The notes under the pieces: model-generated
Told to the model about the DNA's origin: nothing
The model's input: the letters and a program-made list of their open reading frames with translations, nothing else
Databases searched by the model: none
In this document: in pieces, positions 52,016 through 61,697 of the stretch
Layout: each line of letters opens with the position of its first letter
How positions within the stretch are numbered: position 1 is the first letter of the stretch
Program-made: the position numbers and the translations under genes
From: Nesterenkonia natronophila
Lineage (GTDB): Bacteria; Actinomycetota; Actinomycetes; Actinomycetales; Micrococcaceae
Assembly (NCBI RefSeq): GCF_003595215.1
Contig: NZ_QYZP01000002.1
Span: 310,001 to 374,000, forward strand
Direction of reading: 5' to 3'
DNA length: 64,000 nucleotides

Positions 52016-55000
52016 ATGGCAGAGCAGCCCACCACACTCTGGACCCGGGACGACGATCAGTTTGAGGCGCTCGCGGAAGCTTACTTCGCCCATATTGCTC
52101 AAGAGGATCTCGCCGATATTGATGCCTCGGCGCGGTTGCAGAGAGTCGAGACGCATGTGCGGCTGGCTGATACTCGCAGAAGTGCCCGGCCGGCAGTGGC
52201 TGTTACACGCGCCGGCCACCGGAGCGTGGTGCAGGTCGCCACCGACGATATGCCCTATTTGGTGGACTCAGTCACCAGCGAGGTCACTCGGTGCGGTCAC
52301 GCGATCTCCTTGGTGGTGCACCCCATCCTGCTGACAAAGCGCAGCACCCGAGACGCCCGACTGAAAGCCGTCCAGTCACTGCCCACGCAGGGCAGATCCC
52401 TGTCCTCCGGGGACACGCAGGCGCTTCCCAGCCTGGCAGCCTTCATCGATGAGCAGGACCGGTTTGAGGTGGAGTCCTGGATTACGGTCGAGTTGGACAG
52501 GGTCATTGACGAGGAAGCCGCCGAGACTCTGACCGCCGGCCTCAGCAGGGTACTGCACGACGTGCGCGCCAGTCATAGTGACCAGGAGAGGATGATTGCG
52601 CAGGCACACCGGGCGGCGTCGACCATCCGGCGGCTCGACGGTGTGATGGACAGAGATGAGTCCGCAGAGTTCGTGGAGTGGATGGGCCAGGGGAACTTCC
52701 TGTTCCTGGGGTACCGGGAATACTCACTGACCTTTGAGGGGGGTGAGCCAGCCGATGCCGAGGGGTCCGACCCTTCGGATCAGTGGCCCGACGACGAAGA
52801 CATACACGCTCGACTTGAGCCCGTACCCGGCACAGGACTCGGTATCCTCGCCGACGTCGACGGAGTCCCGCGGTCCCGCAGCTCATCTGAACTTTCTGCG
52901 GCCGGCCGCGCCCGTGCCCTGCAGCCTCGGGCGCTGGTCATCACCAAAGCGAACTCGCGTTCTACGGTGCGCAGGCGCACCTATATGGACTATGTGGCGG
53001 TGAAGACTTTCGGTGATGACGGCCAGGTCATGGGCGAGCGTCGTTTCCTGGGACTTTTCAGTCAACGGGCCTACACCCAGTCAATTTCCACGATCCCCCT
53101 GCTGCGTTCGCGGGCCAAGCAGCTCTTGGCTCGCTCGGGGTTCAGCCCCGACTCACACTCCGGTTCTGACCTGCTCCAGATTCTGGAGACCTATCCGCGC
53201 AACGAGTTGATGCAGATGGATATTGCCGAGGTGGAAGAGGTCGCCTGGCAAATCTTGCAGCTTCAGGAACGCAGACGCATCAAACTGTTCCTGCGCAAGG
53301 ACCACTACGGGCGTTTCATGACCGCACTGCTGTACTTGCCGCGTGACCGGTACAACACGAACACTCGGCAGCGCACTGAAGCCGAGCTGATGGCGCACAT
53401 CGATGCTGAGTCCATCGACTTCACGGTCCGGCTCTCCGATTCGGTACTGGCTCGCGTGTTCTTCCGGATGCGGCTGAACCCCGACGCCGAGGAAATGAGC
53501 ATCAGCGAGGAGGACCTCGAGGTGAGGTTGGCCCGGGCTGTGCGGTCCTGGGGTGAGGGTATAGCTGAGGAAGCCGCGGCACGGTACTCCCTGGCCCACG
53601 CCGACCGCATATCCAGCCGTTGGGGTGAGGCTTTTCCTCCTGAGTATCGCGCCGTCTACGAAGTTCCCGATGCGCTGCACGACGCCGCCGAGTTCGAGAC
53701 TCTCCAAGCCCAACCTGAAGCGGGTCCTAGGCTGTACTTCTACGCCCCGGATCAGGACGATCCGGCGGATATGCGCCTGAAGCTGTACCTGGCCGACGCT
53801 AAGACACTGACTGACACGCTGCCGATCATCGACGACTTCGGCCTTTCCCTGCTGGACGAGCGAGCGTACACGATCGTCACGGCCGATGGTGAGACCTGCT
53901 ATCTCTACGATCTGGGCATCTGCTACCCGGCTGGGGTCGATGCTTACGGGACCAGTGAGGTCTTCAAGGAGGCGTACCACCAGGTGTTGGTCGGTCGAGT
54001 GGAGTCCGACGAGTTCTCGCGACTGGTCCTTCACCTGCAGATGGACATTCGCCGGGTGACGGTTCTGCGTGCCTACGCCAAATACATGCGACAGCTGGGT
54101 ATGCCGAATTCCTACGACTTCTTGGCGGACGCGCTGCTGTCCAACCCGGAGGTGGCCCGGGCTCTGGTTGCGCTGTTCACCGCGAAGTTCGACCCTAATC
54201 TGGGATCGGGCCGTGCTGAGGCTGTTCAAGCGTGCCACGACCAGGTCCTGACTGCTTTGGAGTCGGTGAAAACTTTGGATGCTGACCGAGTTCTCTCCGC
54301 GTTCCTGAATCTTATCGACGCCACAGATCGCACCAACCTTTATCAAGGGAAGGACTGGGTGGCTCTGAAGCTCAGGCCACAGTCCATCGATGCTGCTCCA
54401 GCACCTCGTCCCGCCCACGAGATCTGGGTCTACTCACCCACGGTCGAAGGCTCACACCTGCGGTTCGACCGGATCGCCCGCGGGGGCTTGCGCTGGTCAG
54501 ACCGATCAGAGGACTTCCGTACGGAGGTGCTTGGCCTGGTCAAGGCCCAGATGGTCAAGAATGCCGTGATCGTACCCTCCGGCGCTAAGGGCGGCTTCTA
54601 CCCCAAGCAGCTCCCGGACCCCACTGAGGACCGCTCAGCCTGGCTCAAAGCAGGGCGTGAAGCGTATATGACTTTCATCCGCGCCATGTTGGACCTGACG
54701 GACAACCAGGTGACCGGTGAAGACACCATGCGGGTGGTGGCGCCCGACAACGTGATCAGACACGATGGGGATGACCCCTACTTGGTGGTTGCGGCCGATA
54801 AGGGTACGGCCGCCTTCTCCGATACGGCTAATGAGATCAGCCAGGAATATGGTCATTGGCTGGGAGATGCTTTCGCCTCCGGAGGCTCGGTGGGTTACGA
54901 CCACAAGGCAATGGGGATCACGGCACGGGGTGCCTGGGAGTCGGTCAAGTCCCATTTCAAGACCCTCGGTCACGACACTCAGACCCAGGATTTCACGGTG

Positions 55001-56890
55001 GTCGGCATCGGGGACATGGGCGGCGATGTGATGGGCAACGGCATGCTCCTCTCCGAGCACATCAAGCTGGTGGCAGCTTTCAACCATCTGCACATATTCA
55101 TCGACCCAGACCCAGATCCGCAGCTCTCCCACGCTGAGCGGAAGAGGTTGTTCACTGCTAAGAAATCCGGCTGGGACGCCTACGACCCGGACCTCATCTC
55201 CACCGGAGGCGGGGTGTTCTCCCGCGATGCGCGCAGCATCGACATCAGTCCACAGATGCAGGAGAGGTTCGGAATAGAGGCTGATCAGCTGACACCCCCA
55301 GCGCTGATCACGGCTCTGCTGAAAGCCCCCATCGATCTGCTCTACAACGGCGGCATCGGGACCTACATCAAGGCAGAGACTGAGTCTCACGAGGATGTTG
55401 GCGACCGAGCAAACAACGGTATCCGCATCAATGGCGCGGATGTAGGTGCGCAAGTGGTAGCCGAGGGTGGAAACCTGGGATTGACTCAGGCTGGGCGGAT
55501 TGAGGCAGCCCAGTGCGGAGTGCTGCTGAATACTGACGCTATTGACAACTCTGCCGGAGTGGACTGCTCCGACCACGAGGTCAACATCAAAATCTTCCTT
55601 GAGGCTCTGGTCTCCTCGGGTCTTCTGGAGTCGGAGTCACGCAACGGGCTGCTGGAGGAGATGACGGAGGAGGTCGCCGAGCTGGTCCTGCGGACCAATG
55701 AGGACCAGAACGTGCTTCTGCTGGCTGAACGACACCGGCTCACAGAATGGTCTCCCAGCTTCGGCCGTCTTATCGCATGGCTAGAGGCAAACGCAGGCCT
55801 GGACCGGCAGCTTGAGGTCCTGCCCACGGACCAGGAGATGCAGCAGAGGCTGGATGCCCGCGTGGCGCCGCTTACCGCCCCGGAGATCGCGGTTCTGGCA
55901 GCGTACGCCAAGATTCACCTGAAGGGGGCCCTGGCCGAATCTTCGCTTCCCGCGGACCCGTGGCTGCGGCAAACTCTGGAGAACTACTTCCCCGGCCAGC
56001 TGACCGCTCGGTTTTCCGAGCAGCTTCCCCGGCATCCGTTGGCCGAACGAATCATCGCCAATGAGGTGGCCAATGACGTGATCAATATGGCCGGGTCAAC
56101 TTTCGTCTTCCGCACGATTGAGGAGACGTTTGCCTCTCCCGCCCAGGTGGTGCGCGCATTCCTCGTTGCTCGCGAGCTGTTCAACCTTGCTGAGTTCGAC
56201 GCCGCCCTGCGCCGTCTTCCCGTAGACTTCCCCACCTCCTCATGGGCTGAAGCCTATGTAGATATGCGCCGTCTGCTCGACCGAGCAGTGCGATGGTTGG
56301 TCAACCACGGTGTGGAGAGCGATTCGTTGGAAAATGACATCGCCGCGTACCAGGTGCACATGGCCCCGCTGTACCGACAGCTCAACGAGCTGCTGGCAGG
56401 GCCCGACGCCGAACGGGTCAGCGCCAGAAGACAGGAAGTTCTGCAGCTGGGAATGGGGGAGGAGCTCGCTGCCTGGTACGCAGAGCTGTTCGAGTCATTC
56501 TCGCTCTTGGACATTGCGGCTCTGGCCCGTGCACACAGTATGGACTCTCGCATTGTGGCTGAGGTCTATTATGCGGTGTACGCAGATTTCGATGCCGATT
56601 CGCTTCTCAACCACATCACGAATCTTCCCCGGGAAGATAAGTGGCAGGCACTCGCTCGGGGCGCGCAGCGAGACGAGTTGTACTTCGCGCTCCATGAGAT
56701 CACCCAATCCATCCTGACGACGACAGACGCGCAGCAGGATGCGCAACGTCGACTGGACGAATGGAAACAGGCCAACGCCTCCTCACTCGCGCGGGCAGAA
56801 CGGCTCTCGGCAGAGGTGCGAGACCACCAGTTCACCATGGCTTCGATCACAGTTCTGCTGCGTCATTTGCGCGGTCTCGTCGGCGCATAG
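52016..56890 (+). CDS. gdh: NAD-specific glutamate dehydrogenase, large (180-kDa class)
   Basis: 1624 aa, the giant actinobacterial type that deaminates glutamate to 2-oxoglutarate. N-terminal regulatory (ACT-like) regions span about the first 500 residues, with the catalytic core in the middle. The core contains RIARGGLRWSDRSEDFRTEV, the catalytic Lys in PSGAKGGFYPKQ, and a cofactor fold near GIGDMGGDVMGNGML. ATG 52016 follows GAGGGAGAAG; an upstream extension of the frame runs inside the CpaE-like gene. A single uninterrupted frame, followed immediately by a kinase gene. Confidence 0.96.
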   Translation: MAEQPTTLWTRDDDQFEALAEAYFAHIAQEDLADIDASARLQRVETHVRLADTRRSARPAVAVTRAGHRSVVQVATDDMPYLVDSVTSEVTRCGHAISLVVHPILLTKRSTRDARLKAVQSLPTQGRSLSSGDTQALPSLAAFIDEQDRFEVESWITVELDRVIDEEAAETLTAGLSRVLHDVRASHSDQERMIAQAHRAASTIRRLDGVMDRDESAEFVEWMGQGNFLFLGYREYSLTFEGGEPADAEGSDPSDQWPDDEDIHARLEPVPGTGLGILADVDGVPRSRSSSELSAAGRARALQPRALVITKANSRSTVRRRTYMDYVAVKTFGDDGQVMGERRFLGLFSQRAYTQSISTIPLLRSRAKQLLARSGFSPDSHSGSDLLQILETYPRNELMQMDIAEVEEVAWQILQLQERRRIKLFLRKDHYGRFMTALLYLPRDRYNTNTRQRTEAELMAHIDAESIDFTVRLSDSVLARVFFRMRLNPDAEEMSISEEDLEVRLARAVRSWGEGIAEEAAARYSLAHADRISSRWGEAFPPEYRAVYEVPDALHDAAEFETLQAQPEAGPRLYFYAPDQDDPADMRLKLYLADAKTLTDTLPIIDDFGLSLLDERAYTIVTADGETCYLYDLGICYPAGVDAYGTSEVFKEAYHQVLVGRVESDEFSRLVLHLQMDIRRVTVLRAYAKYMRQLGMPNSYDFLADALLSNPEVARALVALFTAKFDPNLGSGRAEAVQACHDQVLTALESVKTLDADRVLSAFLNLIDATDRTNLYQGKDWVALKLRPQSIDAAPAPRPAHEIWVYSPTVEGSHLRFDRIARGGLRWSDRSEDFRTEVLGLVKAQMVKNAVIVPSGAKGGFYPKQLPDPTEDRSAWLKAGREAYMTFIRAMLDLTDNQVTGEDTMRVVAPDNVIRHDGDDPYLVVAADKGTAAFSDTANEISQEYGHWLGDAFASGGSVGYDHKAMGITARGAWESVKSHFKTLGHDTQTQDFTVVGIGDMGGDVMGNGMLLSEHIKLVAAFNHLHIFIDPDPDPQLSHAERKRLFTAKKSGWDAYDPDLISTGGGVFSRDARSIDISPQMQERFGIEADQLTPPALITALLKAPIDLLYNGGIGTYIKAETESHEDVGDRANNGIRINGADVGAQVVAEGGNLGLTQAGRIEAAQCGVLLNTDAIDNSAGVDCSDHEVNIKIFLEALVSSGLLESESRNGLLEEMTEEVAELVLRTNEDQNVLLLAERHRLTEWSPSFGRLIAWLEANAGLDRQLEVLPTDQEMQQRLDARVAPLTAPEIAVLAAYAKIHLKGALAESSLPADPWLRQTLENYFPGQLTARFSEQLPRHPLAERIIANEVANDVINMAGSTFVFRTIEETFASPAQVVRAFLVARELFNLAEFDAALRRLPVDFPTSSWAEAYVDMRRLLDRAVRWLVNHGVESDSLENDIAAYQVHMAPLYRQLNELLAGPDAERVSARRQEVLQLGMGEELAAWYAELFESFSLLDIAALARAHSMDSRIVAEVYYAVYADFDADSLLNHITNLPREDKWQALARGAQRDELYFALHEITQSILTTTDAQQDAQRRLDEWKQANASSLARAERLSAEVRDHQFTMASITVLLRHLRGLVGA

Positions 56891-56892
56891 CT

Positions 56893-58419
56893 GTGGGTGG
56901 AGATGTGCTCAGTGAACGGTTGGACGGCAACCGGCACCTGAGACGCCGGGATGTGGAGTGGCTGCATGCTCTGGTGGGGGATTGGCAGTTACTCTCCGAT
57001 CTGGCCTTCTCAGATCTTGTGCTCTGGTTTCCCAGCACTGCTGACGGGGTCGTGGAGCCGGCAGGCCGCTCTTATGTCGCATTGGCTCAGGCCCGGCCTT
57101 CCACAACGCAAACTTTGGTCCACCGGGATGTCGTCGGTGATCGGATTCGAGCTGATCTGCGGCGAATGGTGGAACGGGCTTGGGTGGCTCAGGTAGAGAC
57201 CAACTCCTCAGACCAGGGCCAGCCCTCCCCGGCTCGGATGCGCGTCACCGCCATTCCATTAGTGCGTGCGGGCAGGACGGTGGCTGTCATGACGCTGCAC
57301 TTCTCGGTCGCTGCGCTGCGCACACCGTCCAGGATGGAGCTGACCTATCGGCGTTGTGCTGCAGATCTGCTCACCATGGTGACCGAGGGCGCATGGCCGG
57401 ATGCCTCACAGGAATTCACCGGTTACTCCGGTGCTCCGCGAGTAGGGGATGGTCTCCTGCGGTTGGACACCGAGGGAAAGATCACCTTCGCCAGCCCCAA
57501 CGCTGTCTCCGCTCTGCTTCGGCTGGGGGTTCAGGATGCCCTGGAGGGCAGGTCCCTGGCTGGGATAGGGGCTGAGCTTCAACGCGCGACTGGCGTCGTT
57601 GTCGACGAGTCACAACCACTGATGCTCACCGGGCGCCGCGCGATGCGGGCCGAACTGGAGGCCCACGGAGCTGCCGTGACCCTGCGGTCCATCCCGCTCC
57701 TGCGGCAGGGGCAACGATTCGCAGCACTTGTTCTCTGTCGGGACGTTACTGAGCTGCGTCGCAGAGATAAGCAGCTGATGAGCAAAGATGCGACGATCAA
57801 AGAGATCCACCATCGGGTGAAAAACAACCTGCAGACGGTCTCCGCCTTGCTGCGTATGCAGTCCCGGCGGATGGAGTCAAGCGAGGGCCGCGACGGACTG
57901 CGCCGGGCAATGCGTAGGGTTGAGACTATTGCTATGGTGCACGACTCGCTCTCACAGGGGTTGGAAGAGAGCGTAGACGTTGATGAGCTGATGCGCCGCC
58001 AGCTGCATCTTGCTGCCGAGATGGCGCAGTCGGAGCACACCGCAGAAACAAGACTCGAAGGTAGCTTCGGCCAGCTTCCGCCCCATATGGTGACGCCTTT
58101 GGTGTTGGTCATCACCGAAGTGATCGCCAACGCTGTCGAGCACGGACTGCCGGACTTTCCAGCGGACGAGCGTCTGCGGGTGACTCTGAGCGTGAAGCGC
58201 CTCACCGACGCGGCTGGACGCCAGCGGCTTGAGATTGAGCTCACAGATGACGGCGTCGGAATCCCCGACGGTGAGTGGGAGCCGGGTCTGGGACTGCAGA
58301 TTGTTCGCACCCTGGTCCGTGGCGAGCTCTCCGGCGCCATCGAATGGTTGCCCGGGCACGGTGAGGATCCGGCTAGACCTGGGACCCGGGTGGTGATTCG
58401 GGCCCCGATTCTCGGCTGA
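56893..58419 (+). CDS. PdtaS-like sensor histidine kinase
   Basis: 508 aa, cytoplasmic. An N-terminal GAF-like region (about 1-150), then PAS (about 180-290, VGDGLLRLDTEGKITFASPN), then HisKA_2 with HHRVKNNLQTVSALLRMQSR, and an ATPase domain with ELTDDGVGIPDG and GLGLQIV. This matches Mycobacterium PdtaS, which also lies beside whiB1. The GTG start at 56893 directly follows the gdh stop and lacks a good ribosome-binding site, so coupling to gdh is plausible; GTG 56905 is an alternative. The partner regulator PdtaR is not here. Confidence 0.88.
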   Translation: MGGDVLSERLDGNRHLRRRDVEWLHALVGDWQLLSDLAFSDLVLWFPSTADGVVEPAGRSYVALAQARPSTTQTLVHRDVVGDRIRADLRRMVERAWVAQVETNSSDQGQPSPARMRVTAIPLVRAGRTVAVMTLHFSVAALRTPSRMELTYRRCAADLLTMVTEGAWPDASQEFTGYSGAPRVGDGLLRLDTEGKITFASPNAVSALLRLGVQDALEGRSLAGIGAELQRATGVVVDESQPLMLTGRRAMRAELEAHGAAVTLRSIPLLRQGQRFAALVLCRDVTELRRRDKQLMSKDATIKEIHHRVKNNLQTVSALLRMQSRRMESSEGRDGLRRAMRRVETIAMVHDSLSQGLEESVDVDELMRRQLHLAAEMAQSEHTAETRLEGSFGQLPPHMVTPLVLVITEVIANAVEHGLPDFPADERLRVTLSVKRLTDAAGRQRLEIELTDDGVGIPDGEWEPGLGLQIVRTLVRGELSGAIEWLPGHGEDPARPGTRVVIRAPILG

Positions 58420-58641
58420 GCACTAAGAAGCGTCAGGCGCTACCCGTAGCCCGGCCCACCCTCCGCAAGCTGTCGCAGAAGCTTTCCAGGGGCGAAAGTG
58501 ACGAATCACACAGATTTTTGTCACATTGACTGAGTGAGAGGTCTTGTTTGCCTGCTCGTTACATGCCAGCCTTTAATACTAAAGCATCTAAGACTGGTCT
58601 GACGCGTGTCACGTGGTCAGGAACAAGGAGTAGTGATCGCC

Positions 58642-58890
58642 ATGGATTGGCGCAGCCGAGCAGCTTGTCTGGACAAAGATCCCGAGCTCTTCTTCCCCGT
58701 GGGTAACACCGGGCCCGCTCTGCTTCAGATTGAAGAGGCCAAGAGCGTCTGCCGGCGTTGCCCGGTGATGGACACCTGCCTGCAGTGGGCACTGGACACC
58801 GGGCAGGACGCCGGAGTCTGGGGTGGGATGTCCGAAGATGAGCGGCGCGCACTCAAACGTCGCGCTGCCCGCGCACGCCGGGCCAGCTGA
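58642..58890 (+). CDS. whiB1: WhiB1-type iron-sulfur transcription factor
   Basis: 82-aa 4Fe-4S protein that interacts with the principal sigma factor and controls transcription; its cluster reacts with nitric oxide in mycobacteria. Cluster Cys at 9, 37, 40 and 46 (CRRCPVMDTC), a GVWGG turn and a basic C-terminal tail (RRALKRRAARARRAS). ATG 58642 has AAGGAG 11 nt upstream. The 220-bp gap before it holds several A/T-rich promoter-like stretches, but I see no certain match. Confidence 0.95.
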   Translation: MDWRSRAACLDKDPELFFPVGNTGPALLQIEEAKSVCRRCPVMDTCLQWALDTGQDAGVWGGMSEDERRALKRRAARARRAS

Positions 58891-59000
58891 CAACAGACTA
58901 AGCGTATCTGAGGCGTGGTGTTTCACTCTCCCCACAGAGAGCGGGACACCACGCTTTACTGTGCCCTTCGCAGCAGGGCGCAGGTGGTTGAATAGTCTCC

Positions 59001-59402
59001 ATGTCAGTGACGCCCTCGGTCAGACCCCCACGCCCGACCTCTGTCTGGATCGTCTACGTGATCCTCTTCTGCCAGGGTGCAGCGATCATAGGGGGTACCC
59101 TGATCACCACTCTAGGCTCGGATGCAGAGGTCCTCGACACCGCTGGAACGGTTGCGCTGACGGTCCTCTACATCCTCTCCGGGGCTGTACTGGTGCTGCT
59201 GGGTTTCCGCATCTTTCTCGGGTCAGCCACCGCGCGCACCCCGGCCATGGTGCTCCAGCTGCTCATTGTGGTGCTGTCATTCAGCTTCTTTGCTGGCGGT
59301 GCGCTTGCCACGGGGCTGATCTTTCTCTTGCCTGCCGCCACGGCGTTGGTGCTCCTGTTCGTAAGGCCGACGGCGGAGTGGCTCGAGGCGAAACAGGACT
59401 AG
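59001..59402 (+). CDS. Small membrane protein with four predicted helices
   Basis: 133 aa. Hydrophobic segments near residues 15-37, 48-66, 80-100 and 105-122, with short charged ends (RPTAEWLEAKQD). No family recognised. It stands alone after whiB1 and is convergent with the DUF1844 gene 17 bp away. Confidence 0.8.
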   Translation: MSVTPSVRPPRPTSVWIVYVILFCQGAAIIGGTLITTLGSDAEVLDTAGTVALTVLYILSGAVLVLLGFRIFLGSATARTPAMVLQLLIVVLSFSFFAGGALATGLIFLLPAATALVLLFVRPTAEWLEAKQD

Positions 59403-59418
59403 CAGACCCGCTGCAAAT

Positions 59419-59811
59419 TTAGGAGACCGCGCCGGTCCATTTCTCCCCGGGGCCCTTCCCGGGCTCATCGGTAATCAGGGAAGCCTCCCTGAATGCCAGC
59501 TGGAGTGACCGCACGCCGTCGCGCAGGGGCGCCGCGTGGGTGCCGCCGACCTCCGGCGCAGCGGCAGTGACCAACCCGGCAAGGGCCGTAATAAGCTTGC
59601 GGGCCTCGTCGAGATCCTTGAGTTCCTCGGCATCTGGTCCATCTGCCAGGCCGGTCTTCACGGCGGCGGCGCTCATCAGGTGCACAGCCACCGTGTTGAT
59701 CAGCTCCACGGCGGGGACCTCGGCGATGTCGCGGGTGTGGGTGCCCGTGAGTGACACGAGGTCCTCATCAGCAGGGTTCTGAATATCCGGGGTGTTCTGG
59801 TCACTAGTCAT
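59419..59811 (-). CDS. DUF1844 domain protein
   Basis: 130 aa. The helix [20 protein letters not shown] and [20 protein letters not shown] match the DUF1844 family, usually found just upstream of infC in actinobacteria. No catalytic residues are evident and its function is unknown. It is divergent from infC. Confidence 0.9.
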   Translation of the reverse strand: MTSDQNTPDIQNPADEDLVSLTGTHTRDIAEVPAVELINTVAVHLMSAAAVKTGLADGPDAEELKDLDEARKLITALAGLVTAAAPEVGGTHAAPLRDGVRSLQLAFREASLITDEPGKGPGEKWTGAVS

Positions 59812-59904
59812 ACTGATAAGATTCTCACAGTCGATTTCAACCGCGCTACTGCGCGCCTAGACATCGGCCTCATGGAATCTTTCATCGAATCAGGAGCAAG
59901 ACAG

Positions 59905-60618
59905 ATCAGCGAACCACGCATCAACAGCCGAATCCGAGTTCCAGAAGTCCGTCTGGTGGGCCCTCAAGGTGAGCAAGTGGGCATCGTCAGAATCGAAGAC
60001 GCACTGCGTTTGGCGGGCGAAGCTGATCTTGATCTGGTCGAGGTTGCTCCGCAGGCCAAGCCACCTGTCTGCAAGCTTATGGACTTCGGCAAGTGGAAGT
60101 ACGAGGCCGCGGTCAAAGCCCGCGAGTCCCGCAAGAACCAATCCACCACCACCCTCAAGGAAGTTCGTTTCCGTCTGAAGATCGACGACCACGACTACCA
60201 GACCAAAGTCGGTCACGCGCGCCGTTTCCTGGACGCCGGAGACAAGGTCAAAGCAATGATTCAGTTCCGCGGACGTGAACAGCAGCGTCCCGAGATGGGT
60301 GTGCGGCTGCTGCAGCGCTTCAGCGAAGACGTCTCCGATCTGGGGCAGGTGGAATCCTCTCCCCGTCAGGACGGCCGACACATGGTAATGGTCGTTGGGC
60401 CTCTGCGCACCAAAGCCCAGCAGGCTAAGGCTGCAGCCAGCGGCGACGGTGAAGTCTCCGACAACGAGGACAATAAGGCCAAGACCAAAGCCAAGAACGA
60501 ACGCCGTGCCCAGAAGACTCAGGAGCGCCAGAAGCGCGTTTCCACGGATGCGAAGGACGTCAAGCCGCTCTCGCACTCCATGGAGGACTACCTTCCAGAC
60601 GAGCTCAAGAACCGCTGA
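59905..60618 (+). CDS. infC: Translation initiation factor IF-3, probable ATC start
   Basis: Binds 30S and selects the initiator codon and tRNA. About 237 aa: an N-terminal domain with [19 protein letters not shown], a linker, a C-terminal domain ([18 protein letters not shown], then [15 protein letters not shown]), and a Lys-rich extension from about residue 185. I place the start at ATC 59905, because AGGAG (59892-59896) lies 8 nt upstream and family similarity begins there. ATG 59872 is in frame but has no ribosome-binding site. Rare start codons on infC are known to serve IF-3 autoregulation. Confidence 0.93.
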   Translation: MSEPRINSRIRVPEVRLVGPQGEQVGIVRIEDALRLAGEADLDLVEVAPQAKPPVCKLMDFGKWKYEAAVKARESRKNQSTTTLKEVRFRLKIDDHDYQTKVGHARRFLDAGDKVKAMIQFRGREQQRPEMGVRLLQRFSEDVSDLGQVESSPRQDGRHMVMVVGPLRTKAQQAKAAASGDGEVSDNEDNKAKTKAKNERRAQKTQERQKRVSTDAKDVKPLSHSMEDYLPDELKNR

Positions 60619-60695
60619 AACACTCACGCCGCCTGCGAATCCTCAATGGGGCCCCGCCGCTGGCGCGGCAGTGTAGTGAGGCGTGTCTAACAAAT

Positions 60696-60724
60696 TTGGG
60701 TCGATGGAAGCGTTCACGTAACAT
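60696..60724 (+). promoter_or_regulatory. Candidate promoter for rpmI-rplT
   Basis: TTGGGT (60696-60701) and TAACAT (60719-60724) are spaced by exactly 17 bp, so transcription would begin near 60731, giving a leader of about 170 bases before rpmI. A GGACGC...GCGTCC pair and GGCTG...CAGCC pair lie inside the leader. This fits a structured autoregulatory leader, but no binding site is proven. Confidence 0.5.
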
Positions 60725-60900
60725 GGGTCGTTGGGTCTGGACGCTTTGTGCCCGCATGTGGAACATGCGTCCCTCCCATGACAAAGGGGCTGTCGCTCAC
60801 CACCTGTGCTGGGGCAGCCCACCTCCGTGCCGTCGTCGAAGTTTTCTTGGCGATCAGTGAAGGCACTGCAGGTCCGAACAACCCGAAGGAGTGCGGCTCT

Positions 60901-61095
60901 ATGCCGAAGAACAAGACTCACTCTGGGGCCAAGAAGCGTTTCAAGCAGACCGGCTCCGGCAAGATCAAGCGCCAGCAGGCTAACCGCCGCCACTACCTGG
61001 AGCACAAGTCTTCGCGTCTGACGCGTCGCCTGGCATCTGACCAGATCGTCACCAAGGCTGACGAATCGCGCATCAAGAAGATGCTGGGCCTCTGA
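60901..61095 (+). CDS. rpmI: 50S ribosomal protein L35
   Basis: 64 aa, basic. [20 protein letters not shown] is the canonical start. GAAGGAG lies 10 nt upstream. It follows infC after 282 bp and precedes rplT by 50 bp, the conserved order. Confidence 0.98.
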   Translation: MPKNKTHSGAKKRFKQTGSGKIKRQQANRRHYLEHKSSRLTRRLASDQIVTKADESRIKKMLGL

Positions 61096-61145
61096 GTCCC
61101 ACGCATCACGTAAGACCACAGACTTAGCTCACAGGAGAAACATTC

Positions 61146-61532
61146 ATGGCACGTGTGAAAAGGGCGATCAATGCCCACAAGAAGCGCCGTAAGGTCCTCG
61201 ACCGGGCTTCCGGCTACCGCGGACAGCGTTCCCGCCTGTACCGCAAGGCCAAAGAGCAGCTGCTGCACAGCTACACCTACAACTACCAGCACCGCAAGAA
61301 GCGCAAAGGCGACTTCCGTCGCCTCTGGATTCAGCGCATCAACGCTGCCTCCCGCGCTCACGGCATGACCTACAACCGCTTCATCCAAGGCCTGAAGGCT
61401 GCCGGTGTCGAGGTCGACCGCCGGATGCTTGCTGAGCTGGCCGTGTCCGACTCGAACGCCTTCGGCTCCCTGGTGGAAACTGCACGCCAGGCTCTGCCCT
61501 CGGACGTCAACGCCCCTAAGGCTTCTGCCTGA
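61146..61532 (+). CDS. rplT: 50S ribosomal protein L20
   Basis: 128 aa, needed early in 50S assembly, binding 23S rRNA; in several bacteria it also represses its own operon. [20 protein letters not shown] at the N-terminus and [20 protein letters not shown] in the middle are diagnostic. ACAGGAG lies upstream of the ATG. Followed by a strong terminator. Confidence 0.98.
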   Translation: MARVKRAINAHKKRRKVLDRASGYRGQRSRLYRKAKEQLLHSYTYNYQHRKKRKGDFRRLWIQRINAASRAHGMTYNRFIQGLKAAGVEVDRRMLAELAVSDSNAFGSLVETARQALPSDVNAPKASA

Positions 61533-61550
61533 CCTATTGGCATGACGCGA

Positions 61551-61584
61551 CGATGCCCGCTTCCATTCAATGGAGCGGGCATCG
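61551..61584 (+). terminator. Terminator of the infC-rpmI-rplT operon
   Basis: CGATGCCCGCT (61551-61561) pairs perfectly with AGCGGGCATCG (61574-61584), with further CCATT/AATGG pairing inside; GTTGCATT follows. Confidence 0.88.
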
Positions 61585-61697
61585 TTGCATTAACTGCAGC
61601 ATCGAGTGATACCGTGCGACGTCTGGATTCCTGGTCCAGGGGGGCTGGCTGGTGACGTCTCATCCGATTGTGCCCTAGAGCCTGAGAGAGTGATGCA

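Noticed and set aside
53153..54418. 421-codon minus-strand frame
   Set aside because: Shadow of the gdh gene, which has a continuous 1624-codon frame with catalytic motifs.
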